Positions 44,622 to 53,941 of a stretch of 64,000 nt of DNA are shown one piece after another (position 1 is the stretch's first letter; every line of letters starts with the position of its first letter). The stretch comes from Chloroflexota bacterium (GTDB taxonomy: Bacteria > Chloroflexota > Chloroflexia > Chloroheliales > Chloroheliaceae): the NCBI GenBank assembly GCA_028287745.1, contig JAQBPB010000032.1:62001-126000 (forward strand). Reading direction: 5' to 3'. The translations under genes and the position numbers were made by a program. The notes under the pieces are model-generated. The model was given only the letters and a program-made list of their open reading frames with translations, was not told the origin of the DNA and did no database searches.

Positions 44622-46184
44622 CTACCGGCCCAACAGGTGCAGCGCTCGCCGGGCCTCATCGCGTTCGTCCCAGGGCAGTTTTCCGGTGGCGGTGATAATA
44701 CTGCCTTCGTGGCCTTTGCCTAAAAGCAGCACCGTATCGCCGGGTCGGGCCAGCCGCATGGACTCTTCTACCGCCGCCCGCCGGTCGGCAATCTTCAAGA
44801 ACTGGCGGCCTTCCTGCCAGCCGAGTTCTTCCGCCCCGGCGGCAATCTGATCAATAATCAGGTTTTCGTCTTCCAGGCGCGGGTCCTCGTTGGTAAAGAT
44901 GGCGAAATCGGCTAATTGGGCCGCTAAACCACCCTGGATTGGCCGCTTCGCTATATCGCGTTCCCCGGCGCTGCCAAAGACGGTTATCAACCGCCCCGGT
45001 GTTATCCGGCGCACGGTTTGCAGGACCTGTTTAATAGAATCGGGATTGTGGGCGTAATCCACAATTACCGCGAAAGGCTGGCCTTCGTCAATCTTTTCCA
45101 TGCGGCCGGAAACGCCTTTGACAGCTTCCAGGGCTTGCCGGGCGTCTTCAAGCGGGACACCCTGCGAAATGCCGACGCTCAGGGCGGCCAGGCTGTTATA
45201 AATATTAAACTCGCCGGGCAGGTTCAGGTGCAGCCGGACGCTCCCGTTCGGGGTAACGGCGGTATATTCCAGGCTCTTGGCGTCGCTTTTAATATCGGTA
45301 GCCCGCACTTCGGCCGGGGCGTGAATACCGTAGGTAAGGACCCGCAGTGGGTAATTTCGCTTTGCGGCCGCTCGCTCGGCCCGGTCCCGGAAATACCAGG
45401 CGTTGGGGTCATCGACATTCAGGACAATCGTTTTTGGGTAATTCAGGAAAGGCTTGGGCACTGCGTCAAAAAGGGCCTCCGCCAGAATCCCTTTGTCCTC
45501 GCGGTATTGCTCAAAAGTGCCGTGGAAATCCAGGTGTTCGTGGGTGATGTTGGTAAAGACCGCCACATCGTAGGCGCAGTCCAGGAGTTTGCGCAGGGCC
45601 AGCCCGTGGGAACTGCTCTCCAGGACACAATAATCGACTTTTTCCCGGACCATTTCGGCCAGGAGCTGCTGGATTTCGACCGCTTCCGGGGTAGTCTGGC
45701 GGGTCTGGTTGGCCCAGCGGCGCGGCCCTACTTTGAAATCGACCGTCCCGATCAGGCCGGTGGTGTACGGCCCGCCTTCCAGCACTTCGCTGGTTAAAAA
45801 GCTGGTCGTCGTCTTGCCTTTGGTCCCGGTAATCCCGACTATGCCCAACTGGCGGGCCGGGTAGCCGTAAAAAGCGGCAGCCAGGTGGGTCAGGGCTGCT
45901 CTTTCGTCCGGTACCAGGATTATGGCCTGGCCGTTATAAGCCGGGCTGTCTTTGAAGGCGGTCAGTTTGGCTCTATCTTTGCCGACCAGGGCGACTGCCC
46001 CCCTGGCGGCGGCATCGGCCAGAAAGTTATGTCCGTCCGTATGGAAGCCGGCGACGGCTACAAACAGCGCTTCCGGCTGCACTTCCCTGGAAGAATATAT
46101 TATCCCGGTCACCGCTGTACCGGCGGGCGCCTGGGCCAGTATTTCTTTATCCGGTAAAGCCTTTAGCAGCTCACCCAGTTGCAC
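44622..46184 (-). CDS. murE: UDP-MurNAc-tripeptide synthetase MurE
   Basis: 520-residue Mur ligase adding the third residue of the peptidoglycan stem peptide. An N-terminal UDP-binding domain is followed by the ATPase domain with GTKGKTTTSFL and HLDFHGTFEQY, and a C-terminal domain with IVDYAHNPDSI. Where meso-DAP enzymes read DNPR, this one reads NEDPR followed by LED: the Arg is kept but the Asn moves. The added residue may be DAP or, as reported for several Chloroflexota walls, ornithine; this cannot be settled from the motif. The next gene is an IMPase. Confidence 0.93.
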   Translation of the reverse strand: MQLGELLKALPDKEILAQAPAGTAVTGIIYSSREVQPEALFVAVAGFHTDGHNFLADAAARGAVALVGKDRAKLTAFKDSPAYNGQAIILVPDERAALTHLAAAFYGYPARQLGIVGITGTKGKTTTSFLTSEVLEGGPYTTGLIGTVDFKVGPRRWANQTRQTTPEAVEIQQLLAEMVREKVDYCVLESSSHGLALRKLLDCAYDVAVFTNITHEHLDFHGTFEQYREDKGILAEALFDAVPKPFLNYPKTIVLNVDDPNAWYFRDRAERAAAKRNYPLRVLTYGIHAPAEVRATDIKSDAKSLEYTAVTPNGSVRLHLNLPGEFNIYNSLAALSVGISQGVPLEDARQALEAVKGVSGRMEKIDEGQPFAVIVDYAHNPDSIKQVLQTVRRITPGRLITVFGSAGERDIAKRPIQGGLAAQLADFAIFTNEDPRLEDENLIIDQIAAGAEELGWQEGRQFLKIADRRAAVEESMRLARPGDTVLLLGKGHEGSIITATGKLPWDERDEARRALHLLGR

Positions 46185-46253
46185 TAATGGTCCCTTTCTC
46201 TTTTCTACGGTTTAGGTCCAACGAATAACGATTGCGCCAGGCGAAAGCTTGCC

Positions 46254-47180
46254 TTAAAAGTATCCGGCAATCTTCACAGTTGCGTTCATAACATCCAGTT
46301 GCGGATATTTGGTATACAGGTAAGCCAGCAAACTTTCCTGCGGGCCGAGTTCGTCCCCGAAGCTGATGTTATTCTGAACGGTCGGTTCTCCGGGCGGCAC
46401 GCTTTCGGGTGGGATTTCGGTCCGCTGGAAAGACATGCGCTGCCAGGGTGCTTTCTGTTTGGGGTCGGCTACAAACTCCCGGACAGTTATCCGGCCGGTT
46501 ACTCCGGCGGGTAGCGAGGGCACAATATCAAATTTGCGGTCGTGGCGCAGGCTTTCCTCCATGGGATAAGCGCCCAGGCGCCTTGCCAGGGCCTGGAAAG
46601 TGGCCGCCTCGGCTTCTTTCTCATCGGTGGGAGCCTGGTAGGTGAAGCGGGTCCCGTTGTAATCCACCGAAACGCTGTTAATCCGGTTGTTCAGCACGTC
46701 ATCTACCACGTGGTCCCAGCTTGCGCCCTGGGGGTCCACCGAGTGATAAACGCTGCGTTTGGGCAATGAGGCATAATCCTTGTAGATTGCGTCATTTACC
46801 TCTTGTTCGTAGCCGGGCGAAAGCTCGTAGTCGTGCTGGCCCTGTGGAGATAAATTGGTGTAGTTGGGCGATTCGGGCGGGACGACTACATAGTAAACTT
46901 CCGAGAAGTCCTGCGGTAAAAAAACCAGCGCGGTCAGGTCGTCCGGTTTTTGGAGCAACCTTTTGGTCAGCAGCAAATACTCCGACCAGTGATAATCGAA
47001 GCGCGCAATCCAGGGATCGGAGAAAGTCTGGGTGTAATCGGTACGGCAGGCTATCACGAAATCGCCTATCTGTGTGCCGCGCTGCGGGTTATTTAATAAC
47101 CGGCTTTCAGCCTCCAGGTTGACCAGTGAAGAGGGCGGCGGCAATTGATCCTGGCCTTTGCGGCCGAAAAGACGTGCCAT
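46254..47180 (-). CDS. Conserved-looking soluble protein, unknown
   Basis: Not recognised. About 308 residues, no signal or membrane segment. A globular region (about 20-160) contains repeated aromatic/acidic stretches (FSDPWIARFDYHWSEYLLL, VYYVVVPPESPNY), and a second part (about 160-300) ends in ESLLAYLYTKYPQLDVM. ATG 47180 is chosen because AGGAGG and AAAGGA lie just upstream; the longer frame from 47225 reads through them. It precedes murE on the same strand at 69 bases, but a link to the cell wall is only positional. Confidence 0.72.
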   Translation of the reverse strand: MARLFGRKGQDQLPPPSSLVNLEAESRLLNNPQRGTQIGDFVIACRTDYTQTFSDPWIARFDYHWSEYLLLTKRLLQKPDDLTALVFLPQDFSEVYYVVVPPESPNYTNLSPQGQHDYELSPGYEQEVNDAIYKDYASLPKRSVYHSVDPQGASWDHVVDDVLNNRINSVSVDYNGTRFTYQAPTDEKEAEAATFQALARRLGAYPMEESLRHDRKFDIVPSLPAGVTGRITVREFVADPKQKAPWQRMSFQRTEIPPESVPPGEPTVQNNISFGDELGPQESLLAYLYTKYPQLDVMNATVKIAGYF

Positions 47181-47369
47181 TGGTGCTTCCTTTCCTCCTG
47201 TTGTTACTTTAAATTTATGCTTCAACTGACTTAAATTTTCCCTAGTGTAGCATCTTTTCCTTGCTTGAACAATCTAAAATCTGGCCCTTTGGGACTTTGC
47301 CCGGCACTTTATGTCTTTAGAAAGGGCGGCGCACTCGCCCAAACTCAACCGCTATAATCCCGGCTAATT

Positions 47370-47885
47370 TCAGGCGCTGGGTTTTGCGCTGAAGATCAGG
47401 CAGGTAGTAGTCCCGTGTGCGAATAGCTTACCGGCTTCATCCACCAGCCTGGCTTCCGCCATAGCGGCCTGCTTGCCGCTATGTACGACCTTTCCCTCGC
47501 AGCGCACCAGGCCGGTTTTATTGGTCAGGGCCCGGATAAAATTCACGTGCAGTTCCAGGGTAGTGTAGCCGGTCCCGGCCGGTAAAGTGGTGTGAATGGC
47601 GCAACCCAGGGCCGAGTCCAGAATGGTACTGGCTAAACCGCCGTGGACAATGCCAATCGGGTTATAGTGATACTCGGCCGGGACGACTCCAAAGACTACC
47701 CGGCCTGGCCCTACTTCCAACAGTTCTATACCCAGTGAGGCCGCGATAGGCGGCGGTGGAAATTCGCCCTTGAGCAGCTTTTCCATGTACTCTAACCCGC
47801 TAAGGCTCATGGCGGCCCGCGCGGCTGGCAGCGGGTCTTGCCAGCTAACTAACCGGGAACGCATGGCGCTATCCTGTTCTGACAT
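47370..47885 (-). CDS. PaaI-family hotdog thioesterase
   Basis: 171 residues with a single hotdog fold. The family signature NPIGIVHGGLASTILDSALGCA supplies the HGG and Asp of the active site, followed by TLELHVNFIRA. PaaI-type enzymes cleave acyl- or phenylacetyl-CoA thioesters. The N-terminal 35 residues are extra. GGAG lies six bases before the ATG. No CoA pathway genes are adjacent, so the substrate is open. Confidence 0.9.
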   Translation of the reverse strand: MSEQDSAMRSRLVSWQDPLPAARAAMSLSGLEYMEKLLKGEFPPPPIAASLGIELLEVGPGRVVFGVVPAEYHYNPIGIVHGGLASTILDSALGCAIHTTLPAGTGYTTLELHVNFIRALTNKTGLVRCEGKVVHSGKQAAMAEARLVDEAGKLFAHGTTTCLIFSAKPSA

Positions 47886-48218
47886 CAGTTTCTCCGATCT
47901 ATATTCTAATTTTTACAGGGTCGGTTTGTTAAGGAAGACTGGAATTGGCTCTGCGTTAAGTTTGGACAAGTAATTGGTTAACAGAGGCCGGAAAATAAAA
48001 CCCCGGCATGTTTTTTGCTTTAGTTCATTGTTATAAAAGGTTCAATTAGCCCTTTAGGCGGTAGTAAGATAGCCGAAAAGGCCATTGTGACTTTTCCCAT
48101 AGACTGGTGAAATATTACCAAGTACTATAGTTGTAGAGCAGGTTAAACGACCGGCCGAAATGAAAGTAAAATACCAAAAATAATAAAAATCCAGCCAGTT
48201 CTGGAAAGGAGAAAAGTC
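47886..48218. other. Non-coding stretch between divergent genes
   Basis: Holds the start signals of the leftward thioesterase and the rightward 78-residue gene. A TTGTGA-17-TGAAAT pair on the plus strand is a weak promoter candidate; nothing else was recognised. Confidence 0.35.
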
Positions 48219-48455
48219 ATGACTAACGAAAATACTTCCAGCCCCACCCCCGAGGTAGATGTTACGGTAGAATTAGCCCGCCTGGTTGACGCCGGTTGGG
48301 ACGAGGCCCAGATTGCCCAGTTCGCCCGCCGCCGCGCCACTTATGGCATGTCTGCCGAGGACCCGGAATGCGCTCCGACTAAAGTTTCTTCCGCTGAACG
48401 CCTTCGCCTGGAATTTGCTCGCTGGCTTTACCAGAACGGCCGGATCAGTGCCTAG
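48219..48455 (+). CDS. Small conserved-looking protein, unknown
   Basis: Not recognised; 78 residues. The pattern (VELARLVDAGWDEAQIAQFARRRATYG, then AERLRLEFARWLYQNGRISA) suggests two or three amphipathic helices and no membrane segment. AAGGAG seven bases before the ATG and a downstream hairpin support a real gene. Helical, charged composition could suit nucleic-acid or protein binding. Confidence 0.65.
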   Translation: MTNENTSSPTPEVDVTVELARLVDAGWDEAQIAQFARRRATYGMSAEDPECAPTKVSSAERLRLEFARWLYQNGRISA

Positions 48456-48540
48456 TACTTTAGCAACAAAAAGAGTTCCAATGGTATAAAGTATGAATGA
48501 ATTAATTCTGTAAAAAAAGGCGGAAACCAAACGTCTTTTT

Positions 48541-49413
48541 TTATTTCATACGTTTCAGGCTGAACCCGGTTACGAAGGCGGTCCCGCTGAGAATAATCGC
48601 AAAGCCCACAACAGTGCTTAATGTAAGAACTTCATTTAGAAATATTACACCCCAGATGATGCCAAAGACCGGGGCCAAAAAGGTCACGGTCAGGGTTTTG
48701 GTCGGCCCGACTCGCTCGATCAGCCCAAAGAAAATCAGGTAACCCAGGGCCGTTGCTAACAGGGCAATCGCCAGGACCGCCAGGACCGTTGTCAGGTCGG
48801 GAGCGCGGTCAGGCCAGGCAAAAGGTGCCAGGGGCAACAGCCAGACCGCCGCGCCCAGCTGGCTGCCAGTCGCCAGGGCCAGGGGCCGGATGCCTTTGCC
48901 AAAGACTTTGACATACACGCTGCTGAAGCCGTAGAAAGCCGCCGCCGCGATGGATGCGCCAATAGATAAAATAATCAGGCCGGATAAGCTCAGCGGATTC
49001 AGACCGACTACCACGGCTACGCCCACTAAACCGAGAACCAATCCAATCAATTTCTTTAGAGCTAGCTCTTCATGAATCCAGATGGCCGAAACAATTGCCC
49101 CGAATAACGGGCTGGTCGCGTTAAGAATAGCCGCATACCCGGCAGTAAGGTTCAGTTCGGCCGCGCCAATCAGGGTAAAGGGAATTGCCGAATTTATCAG
49201 GCCGATGATCAGGTATTGCCGCCAGTGTGTCTTTATTGCCAGGTCGGTGCCGGTCGCAAAAGCGTACAGTAGCAGGGCCGCCCCGGCGATTACCACGCGC
49301 AGGGTCATTAGCACCAACGGGCCAAGCACCGGCGCAGCTATCCGGATGAACAGGAATGAACTTCCCCAGATGGCCGCCAGGAAAAGTAAGGCGGCTGTGT
49401 CTTTTAGTCTCAT
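48541..49413 (-). CDS. EamA/DMT-family permease
   Basis: 290 residues, ten predicted membrane segments arranged as two EamA repeats of five. Typical landmarks are AAIWGSSFLFIRIAAPVLGP at the start of the first repeat, AAILNATSPLFGAIVSAIWIHEEL at its end, and FLAPVFGIIWGVIFLNEVLT in the second. Such carriers export or import small metabolites such as amino acids or nucleotide-related compounds; specificity is unknown. It faces the 78-residue gene convergently. Confidence 0.92.
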   Translation of the reverse strand: MRLKDTAALLFLAAIWGSSFLFIRIAAPVLGPLVLMTLRVVIAGAALLLYAFATGTDLAIKTHWRQYLIIGLINSAIPFTLIGAAELNLTAGYAAILNATSPLFGAIVSAIWIHEELALKKLIGLVLGLVGVAVVVGLNPLSLSGLIILSIGASIAAAAFYGFSSVYVKVFGKGIRPLALATGSQLGAAVWLLPLAPFAWPDRAPDLTTVLAVLAIALLATALGYLIFFGLIERVGPTKTLTVTFLAPVFGIIWGVIFLNEVLTLSTVVGFAIILSGTAFVTGFSLKRMK

Positions 49414-49513
49414 CTAATTTGGCGGGGTACTTTCCGGTTAGTCAAAAGCGGTTTTATCAATTAAATTCTACTTTCAATATTTTTGGTGTTTTTATTAAAA
49501 TAATGCCTGAGGC

Positions 49514-50590
49514 TTAAATTAGCTCGACCGCTGTACTCATAAACCGGCCATAGTGCCCGGCGGCAGTGACCAGACCATCTATTTCAGCGGGGCTTAAAGC
49601 GGTAAACGGAACAGGTTTAATAACTATCTTATCTTTTTTGAGGTCGCGTTTCCAGGTTCCTACCACCCGGCCATTGCTGACAATAGTTGGCAAAAACATA
49701 CCGTTGCCGCCGGGTATTATTTTGGATACATCCTGTGGTTCGAATACCGCGCTGCGGTCTTTGTAGCCTAGAATGAATTCATCAAAACCGGGCAATAAAT
49801 AAAGAGATGGTTGCTTACCTGGCATCGGGGGTGTATTTTGAGGAAGCCAGTAAGTTTGGCCCGCTACCTCTTCACGGTGCAATTCGGCTTTCACCATTTC
49901 AAGCCCGGCCCTGGCGTCGCTTGTTTTCAACCCGGCCCATCGCTCGAAATCCGCAAGTGTCGCCGGGCCGTGCCCGGTGAAATAGCGTTTTGCCAGCTCC
50001 GCCAGGGCTTCATCCCGTGCAAGTTCCCTGGTTCGCGGCAGCCATTCGTCAAGTAAGACAAAGGTGGGCTGCTTGCCCTGGTGCGTGCCGAAGCACAGCA
50101 AACCTTCCTGGGACAGCCGCCCGATAATATGGATACCGCGCTGTCCGGCAGGTGAAATATTACCCCGTTCCAGGACCTGGTAAATTTCCGGGCGGGTGAG
50201 TTGCTTGCCGCCCTCCAGGGCCCTGACGATAAGTTCTTTGCTGGTCCCTAAAACTTTATCGTCTATTTCCAAATATCGTAGACGAGAGGCGGTGGCAGAG
50301 ATTATCCGGGGAGTGAGAAGTTTAAGCAGCCACCGGACATCGGCGGCCGCCACGAAATGAAGCGTCCCGCGCATGGGCCAGGTCCGGATGATTGTTCGCC
50401 CGGCAATGGCTTGCTGGATAAGGGCCGGGGTAGCCTGTTTCATGCGCAGGCCCAGCGACCAGAGCGCGCCGGGATAATCCTGGGCCTGGACTGCCCCCAG
50501 GTGCGTTACGACCTGGCCCGGTTCTTCGAAACCGGCCCCGGCTACACCCTGGTTGTAGAGCCGGTAAAGCCCTATATCAAAATTTGCCAC
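49514..50590 (-). CDS. AlkZ-type winged-helix DNA glycosylase (HTH_42)
   Basis: 358 residues of the winged-helix HTH_42 family. The segment GAVQAQDYPGALWSLGLR holds the QxQ motif that serves as the active site in Streptomyces AlkZ, a glycosylase that removes bulky alkylated bases and unhooks interstrand crosslinks. Three winged-helix units and a beta-barrel (about 250-340) complete the fold. GTG start at 50590 has AGGA close upstream. It lies next to Ogt and Ada-AlkA on the same strand, separated by a terminator, which strengthens a repair role. Confidence 0.85.
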   Translation of the reverse strand: MANFDIGLYRLYNQGVAGAGFEEPGQVVTHLGAVQAQDYPGALWSLGLRMKQATPALIQQAIAGRTIIRTWPMRGTLHFVAAADVRWLLKLLTPRIISATASRLRYLEIDDKVLGTSKELIVRALEGGKQLTRPEIYQVLERGNISPAGQRGIHIIGRLSQEGLLCFGTHQGKQPTFVLLDEWLPRTRELARDEALAELAKRYFTGHGPATLADFERWAGLKTSDARAGLEMVKAELHREEVAGQTYWLPQNTPPMPGKQPSLYLLPGFDEFILGYKDRSAVFEPQDVSKIIPGGNGMFLPTIVSNGRVVGTWKRDLKKDKIVIKPVPFTALSPAEIDGLVTAAGHYGRFMSTAVELI

Positions 50591-50700
50591 TATTCCTACT
50601 TTAGCTTAAAAAATCTCTTTTACCTGATTAGATCGTAAGCGGTTTTATCCTTAAAGTAAAAGGCAATTATGCCTATTTTTACACCCGGTTAAAAAGTGAA

Positions 50701-50734
50701 GGGTTAGACTTTGTTTCGAGACAAAGTCTAACCC
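50701..50734 (-). terminator. Terminator after the Ada-AlkA/Ogt operon
   Basis: 14-bp perfect stem GGGTTAGACTTTGT / ACAAAGTCTAACCC, followed on the minus strand by CTTTTT. It lies 25 bases after the ogt stop. Confidence 0.8.
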
Positions 50735-50759
50735 TGCATAAACTATTGAAAATCAAAAG

Positions 50760-51269
50760 TTATAAGGGAAGGGCCGCCCCTTCGTGCTGCAACAACCAGC
50801 GTTTCCGGGCCAACCCCCCGGCATAGCCGGTCAGGGCGGAATTTGCTCCGACTACCCGGTGGCAGGGCAGGACAATCGCGACCGGGTTAAGCGAGTTAGT
50901 CATGCCGACTGCCCGGTAAGCGGTGGGGCGGCCGACTTTCTGGGCCAGTTCTTTGTAGGAAACGACTGCCCCGGCCGGAATGGTCCGCAGTGCTTGCCAG
51001 ACTTCTTGCTGGAAGGGCGTCCCGCCCGTGCTGACCGGTATACCGTCCAGGCTGTTAAATTCACCGGCCAGGTAAGCTTTAACCAGGCTGGAAAACCCGC
51101 CGGGATTCTCGACCGGTTTCAGCTCAAAAGCGCCATAGCGCCCTTTGAGCAACTTGAGCATGCGCGGTTCGTAGTCGGAGTAATCCAGCGCGACCAGGCT
51201 TTGCCCATCGGTAACAATGACTATCGCGCCAATTTCCGATTCAATCCTGTCGAAAAATAATTCTTTCAT
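50760..51269 (-). CDS. ogt: Methylated-DNA--protein-cysteine methyltransferase
   Basis: 169-residue suicide enzyme that takes alkyl groups from O6-alkylguanine. The C-terminal winged-helix domain has the acceptor in LPCHRV (Cys136), preceded by the Arg finger region RAVGMTNSLNP and followed by GYAGGLARKRWLL. The N-terminal domain is short. ATG 51269 is chosen because GGAAGG lies five bases upstream and it begins one base after the Ada-AlkA stop; the longer frame from 51356 would overlap that gene heavily. Clear translational coupling. Confidence 0.95.
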   Translation of the reverse strand: MKELFFDRIESEIGAIVIVTDGQSLVALDYSDYEPRMLKLLKGRYGAFELKPVENPGGFSSLVKAYLAGEFNSLDGIPVSTGGTPFQQEVWQALRTIPAGAVVSYKELAQKVGRPTAYRAVGMTNSLNPVAIVLPCHRVVGANSALTGYAGGLARKRWLLQHEGAALPL

Positions 51270-51270
51270 T

Positions 51271-52782
51271 TTAGCCTTCCATTTCCTTGATTGCGTCCGG
51301 GATGCCTGGTGAGGCAGCCGGGAGGCCCGACCACAGGTACAGGGCGGCATAGGCACGCCAGGGCCGCCAGCTTTCAGCCCGTTTTTCCAGTTGCGCCGGG
51401 GTTAGTTTCCCATTTTCGGGCCTGATCGCTTTTAACAGGCCCAGGTCCGCGCCTGGAAAAGCGTCCGGCTCGCGCAAAGCCCGCATGGCGATATATTGCG
51501 CGGTCCAGGGGCCGATACCGGGCAAACCGCTTAATTTCTTCACCGATTCTTCCAGGCTCCCGGCTTCGTCCAGAAGCTGGGGATTTTCGGCAACGGCGGC
51601 AGCCAGGGCCGAAATCGCGTTCCCCCGCGACCGGGGCATGCCCAGGCTACTTATATCGGCTTCGGCCAGGACGGCCGGTGCGGGAAAGACAAAGCGCAAG
51701 CCTCCGAGTGCTTCCGGCACCCCGTCCAGCGCCAGCGGCTCGCCATATTTTTCAACCAGCCTACCGGCCAGGGTGGTCGCAGCCGTAACACTGACCTGCT
51801 GCCCCAGGATAGCCCTTACGGCCAGTTCAAACCTGTCCCAGGCGCCCGGCACCCGCAGGCCCGGTAAGGCCGCCACAATCCGGCCCAGGTAGGGGTCGCG
51901 AGACAGGTGCGCTTCGATTTCCAGGCTGTTCGCGCCCAGGTCAAACATCCGGCGCAGGCGTTCTACAATCTGGCCCAGGGCCGTTACCTTTGGGAAGCGG
52001 ATATTGGCTAGCAGGTAGGGTTGGCCCGGCAGGTAACGGACCTCGACCAGGCCGTGCTGCCCATCCAGCCGGATAGTCCGCCGGTAAAAGGTGTCGCCCA
52101 CTTCCTCGACCCCGGCGGTCGCCCGTCCTTTCAGGAAAGCCGCCATGGCGGGCCAGTTAAAGGGCTGGCTGTAGGGCAGCTTGAGGCTGGTCAGGGCCGG
52201 CTGTTTTCCCACCGTTTCAAAATCGCGGCCCCGGCGCAGCTCGCGCGGCGAACGCTGGTAGGTCTTCAGGATAACTTCGTTAAAGCGCCGCAGGCTGTTG
52301 AACCCGGCCGCCAGGCCCACTTCCGTCACCGGCAGGGTAGTTTCGTCCAGCAGTTGTTTGGCAAAGAGAATCCGGCGAGTCTGGGCGACCGTGGAAGGCG
52401 AGGCTCCCAGGTGTTGCAGGAACAGCCGCCGCAGGTGCCGTTCGGTAACGCCCACTCGCCCGGCCAGTTCTTCCAGCGAATTTTCGTCCAGGGCTCCTTC
52501 GCCAATCAGCCGTAAGGCCCGGCTAACCACCGCCCCTCCCTCAAAAGATTGGGTTAATTTAGGCGAAACCTCCGGGCGACAGCGCAGGCAGGGCCGGAAA
52601 CCGGCTTCCTGGGCGGCGGCGGCGCTGGGTAAAAAGAAACAATTCTCCGGCCTGGGAGTCGGGGCCGGGCAGATCGGACGGCAATAAATCCCGGTCGTCC
52701 GCACGGCGGTGAAGAATTGCCCGTCAAAGCGGGCGTCCCTGGCCTGTAAGGCCCGGTAACAAATTTCGTGTTCTAGTTTCAT
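51271..52782 (-). CDS. Ada-AraC-AlkA fusion: alkylation sensor and 3-methyladenine glycosylase
   Basis: 503 residues with three parts. The N-terminal Ada zinc domain has ligands Cys34, Cys38, Cys65 and Cys68 (YCRPICP, CLRC); Cys38 is the likely methylphosphotriester acceptor. An AraC-type helix-turn-helix region spans about 85-185. The C-terminal AlkA part includes its N-terminal domain and a helix-hairpin-helix glycosylase (LPGIGPWTAQY at 420-430) with catalytic Asp446 in ADLGL. It should both sense methylation, switching on the operon, and excise methylated bases. The O6-methyltransferase domain of classical Ada is supplied by the next gene, ogt. Confidence 0.95.
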   Translation of the reverse strand: MKLEHEICYRALQARDARFDGQFFTAVRTTGIYCRPICPAPTPRPENCFFLPSAAAAQEAGFRPCLRCRPEVSPKLTQSFEGGAVVSRALRLIGEGALDENSLEELAGRVGVTERHLRRLFLQHLGASPSTVAQTRRILFAKQLLDETTLPVTEVGLAAGFNSLRRFNEVILKTYQRSPRELRRGRDFETVGKQPALTSLKLPYSQPFNWPAMAAFLKGRATAGVEEVGDTFYRRTIRLDGQHGLVEVRYLPGQPYLLANIRFPKVTALGQIVERLRRMFDLGANSLEIEAHLSRDPYLGRIVAALPGLRVPGAWDRFELAVRAILGQQVSVTAATTLAGRLVEKYGEPLALDGVPEALGGLRFVFPAPAVLAEADISSLGMPRSRGNAISALAAAVAENPQLLDEAGSLEESVKKLSGLPGIGPWTAQYIAMRALREPDAFPGADLGLLKAIRPENGKLTPAQLEKRAESWRPWRAYAALYLWSGLPAASPGIPDAIKEMEG

Positions 52783-52903
52783 AGTCCCAGTATACCCGGC
52801 AAACTCCTATGAAACTAGCCGTTTTCGGACATTACCCTCCCTGGTGGTTGCCACACGAACGACTTTTACCCGTTGTACCTCCAGTATCGGGGTAGCCTGC
52901 ACA

Positions 52904-53941
52904 TCATCCTTTCAGGACATTTGAAAGCGCTTCTTTTTTTGCTTGCAGGGCAAGTTCCTCGGCTTTGCGGGCGATGCGGTCCCAGGCGAACTTTACTTCG
53001 CGCTCAAGTTCGGTGCTATCGAGCAGGGGCAATTCTTCCGCCAGGGGGTTCCACTCACCCTCACCGCCTTTCGACTCGATGTACCGGCAAAGTACCTCGA
53101 CTATATCTATGCCTGACATTGCCACGATGTCGACAAAATCCCCACCTGAATTTACTTCAATTACGGCCGGGCCACCGGACACCGGCATCACATCGACCAC
53201 CCCGAAATCAAGCCCCAGGGCCAGGACACTCCGCATGGCGACAGCGGTTTCTTCCTCGGTCAAGACCGTCGCATGGGGGTAAGCGCCCTGGCTGAGATTG
53301 GAACGCCATTCGCCCGGTTGGGCTACCCGTTCCATGCCTGCCACCGCCACGCCGCCCACCACGAATACTCGCTTATCCCGGCCAACCGACTCGGCCATAA
53401 ATTCCTGGATCAGCACCGGGCTCCGGTCGGTTATTTCCATGCCGTACACCCGCCTCATGCGGGCAAACTGGCGAATAAGCTCACTTTCTTGCTTTACCAG
53501 GAAGACGGTATTGCCTTCGGAGCCGTCATGGGCCTTAATCACCAACGGGAAGCCTACTCTCCGGGCGGCCTCTTCCAGCGCTTTCTGGGTACAGACCTGT
53601 ATCACGCGGGGATGCCGCACCCCTGCCTCGCCTAGCGCAAGAGCTGTCCGGAACTTGTTGGCCGACTTTTCCAGCGCCGCCGCCTGGTTAATCACCGGCA
53701 CACCGGCATCAACCAGGACCTGCAGGGCTTCGAAGGCCGAAACCGTATCGGTTGATGTCAGACTGACCACTACATCCGGCAAGGGCAGTGTGTCATAAGG
53801 TACTACAATGTTCCGGCCCTCACAGAGGTCAAGATAAAGGTCTTCGGCCGGAATTACCCGGGCAGTGTGGCCTCGTGACTTCAACCTGTCTCGCAGCCTT
53901 ACCGCATTCGCGTTCTCAAAACCAATGATGTCAATCTGCAC
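52904..53941 (-). CDS. RimK-like ATP-grasp ligase
   Basis: 345 residues. A preATP-grasp domain (about 1-100) precedes an ATP-grasp core with FPLVIKAHDGSEGNTVFLV, VLIQEFMAESVGRDKRVFVVGG, SNLSQGA and the metal-binding VIEVNSGGD. This is the RimK/LysX/CofF group, which adds an amino acid, often glutamate, to a carboxyl group. The charged C-terminal helix (about 300-345) is extra. GTG start at 53941 with GAGAGG 11 bases upstream. No lysine- or cofactor-biosynthesis genes are adjacent, so the acceptor is open. Confidence 0.88.
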   Translation of the reverse strand: MQIDIIGFENANAVRLRDRLKSRGHTARVIPAEDLYLDLCEGRNIVVPYDTLPLPDVVVSLTSTDTVSAFEALQVLVDAGVPVINQAAALEKSANKFRTALALGEAGVRHPRVIQVCTQKALEEAARRVGFPLVIKAHDGSEGNTVFLVKQESELIRQFARMRRVYGMEITDRSPVLIQEFMAESVGRDKRVFVVGGVAVAGMERVAQPGEWRSNLSQGAYPHATVLTEEETAVAMRSVLALGLDFGVVDVMPVSGGPAVIEVNSGGDFVDIVAMSGIDIVEVLCRYIESKGGEGEWNPLAEELPLLDSTELEREVKFAWDRIARKAEELALQAKKEALSNVLKG

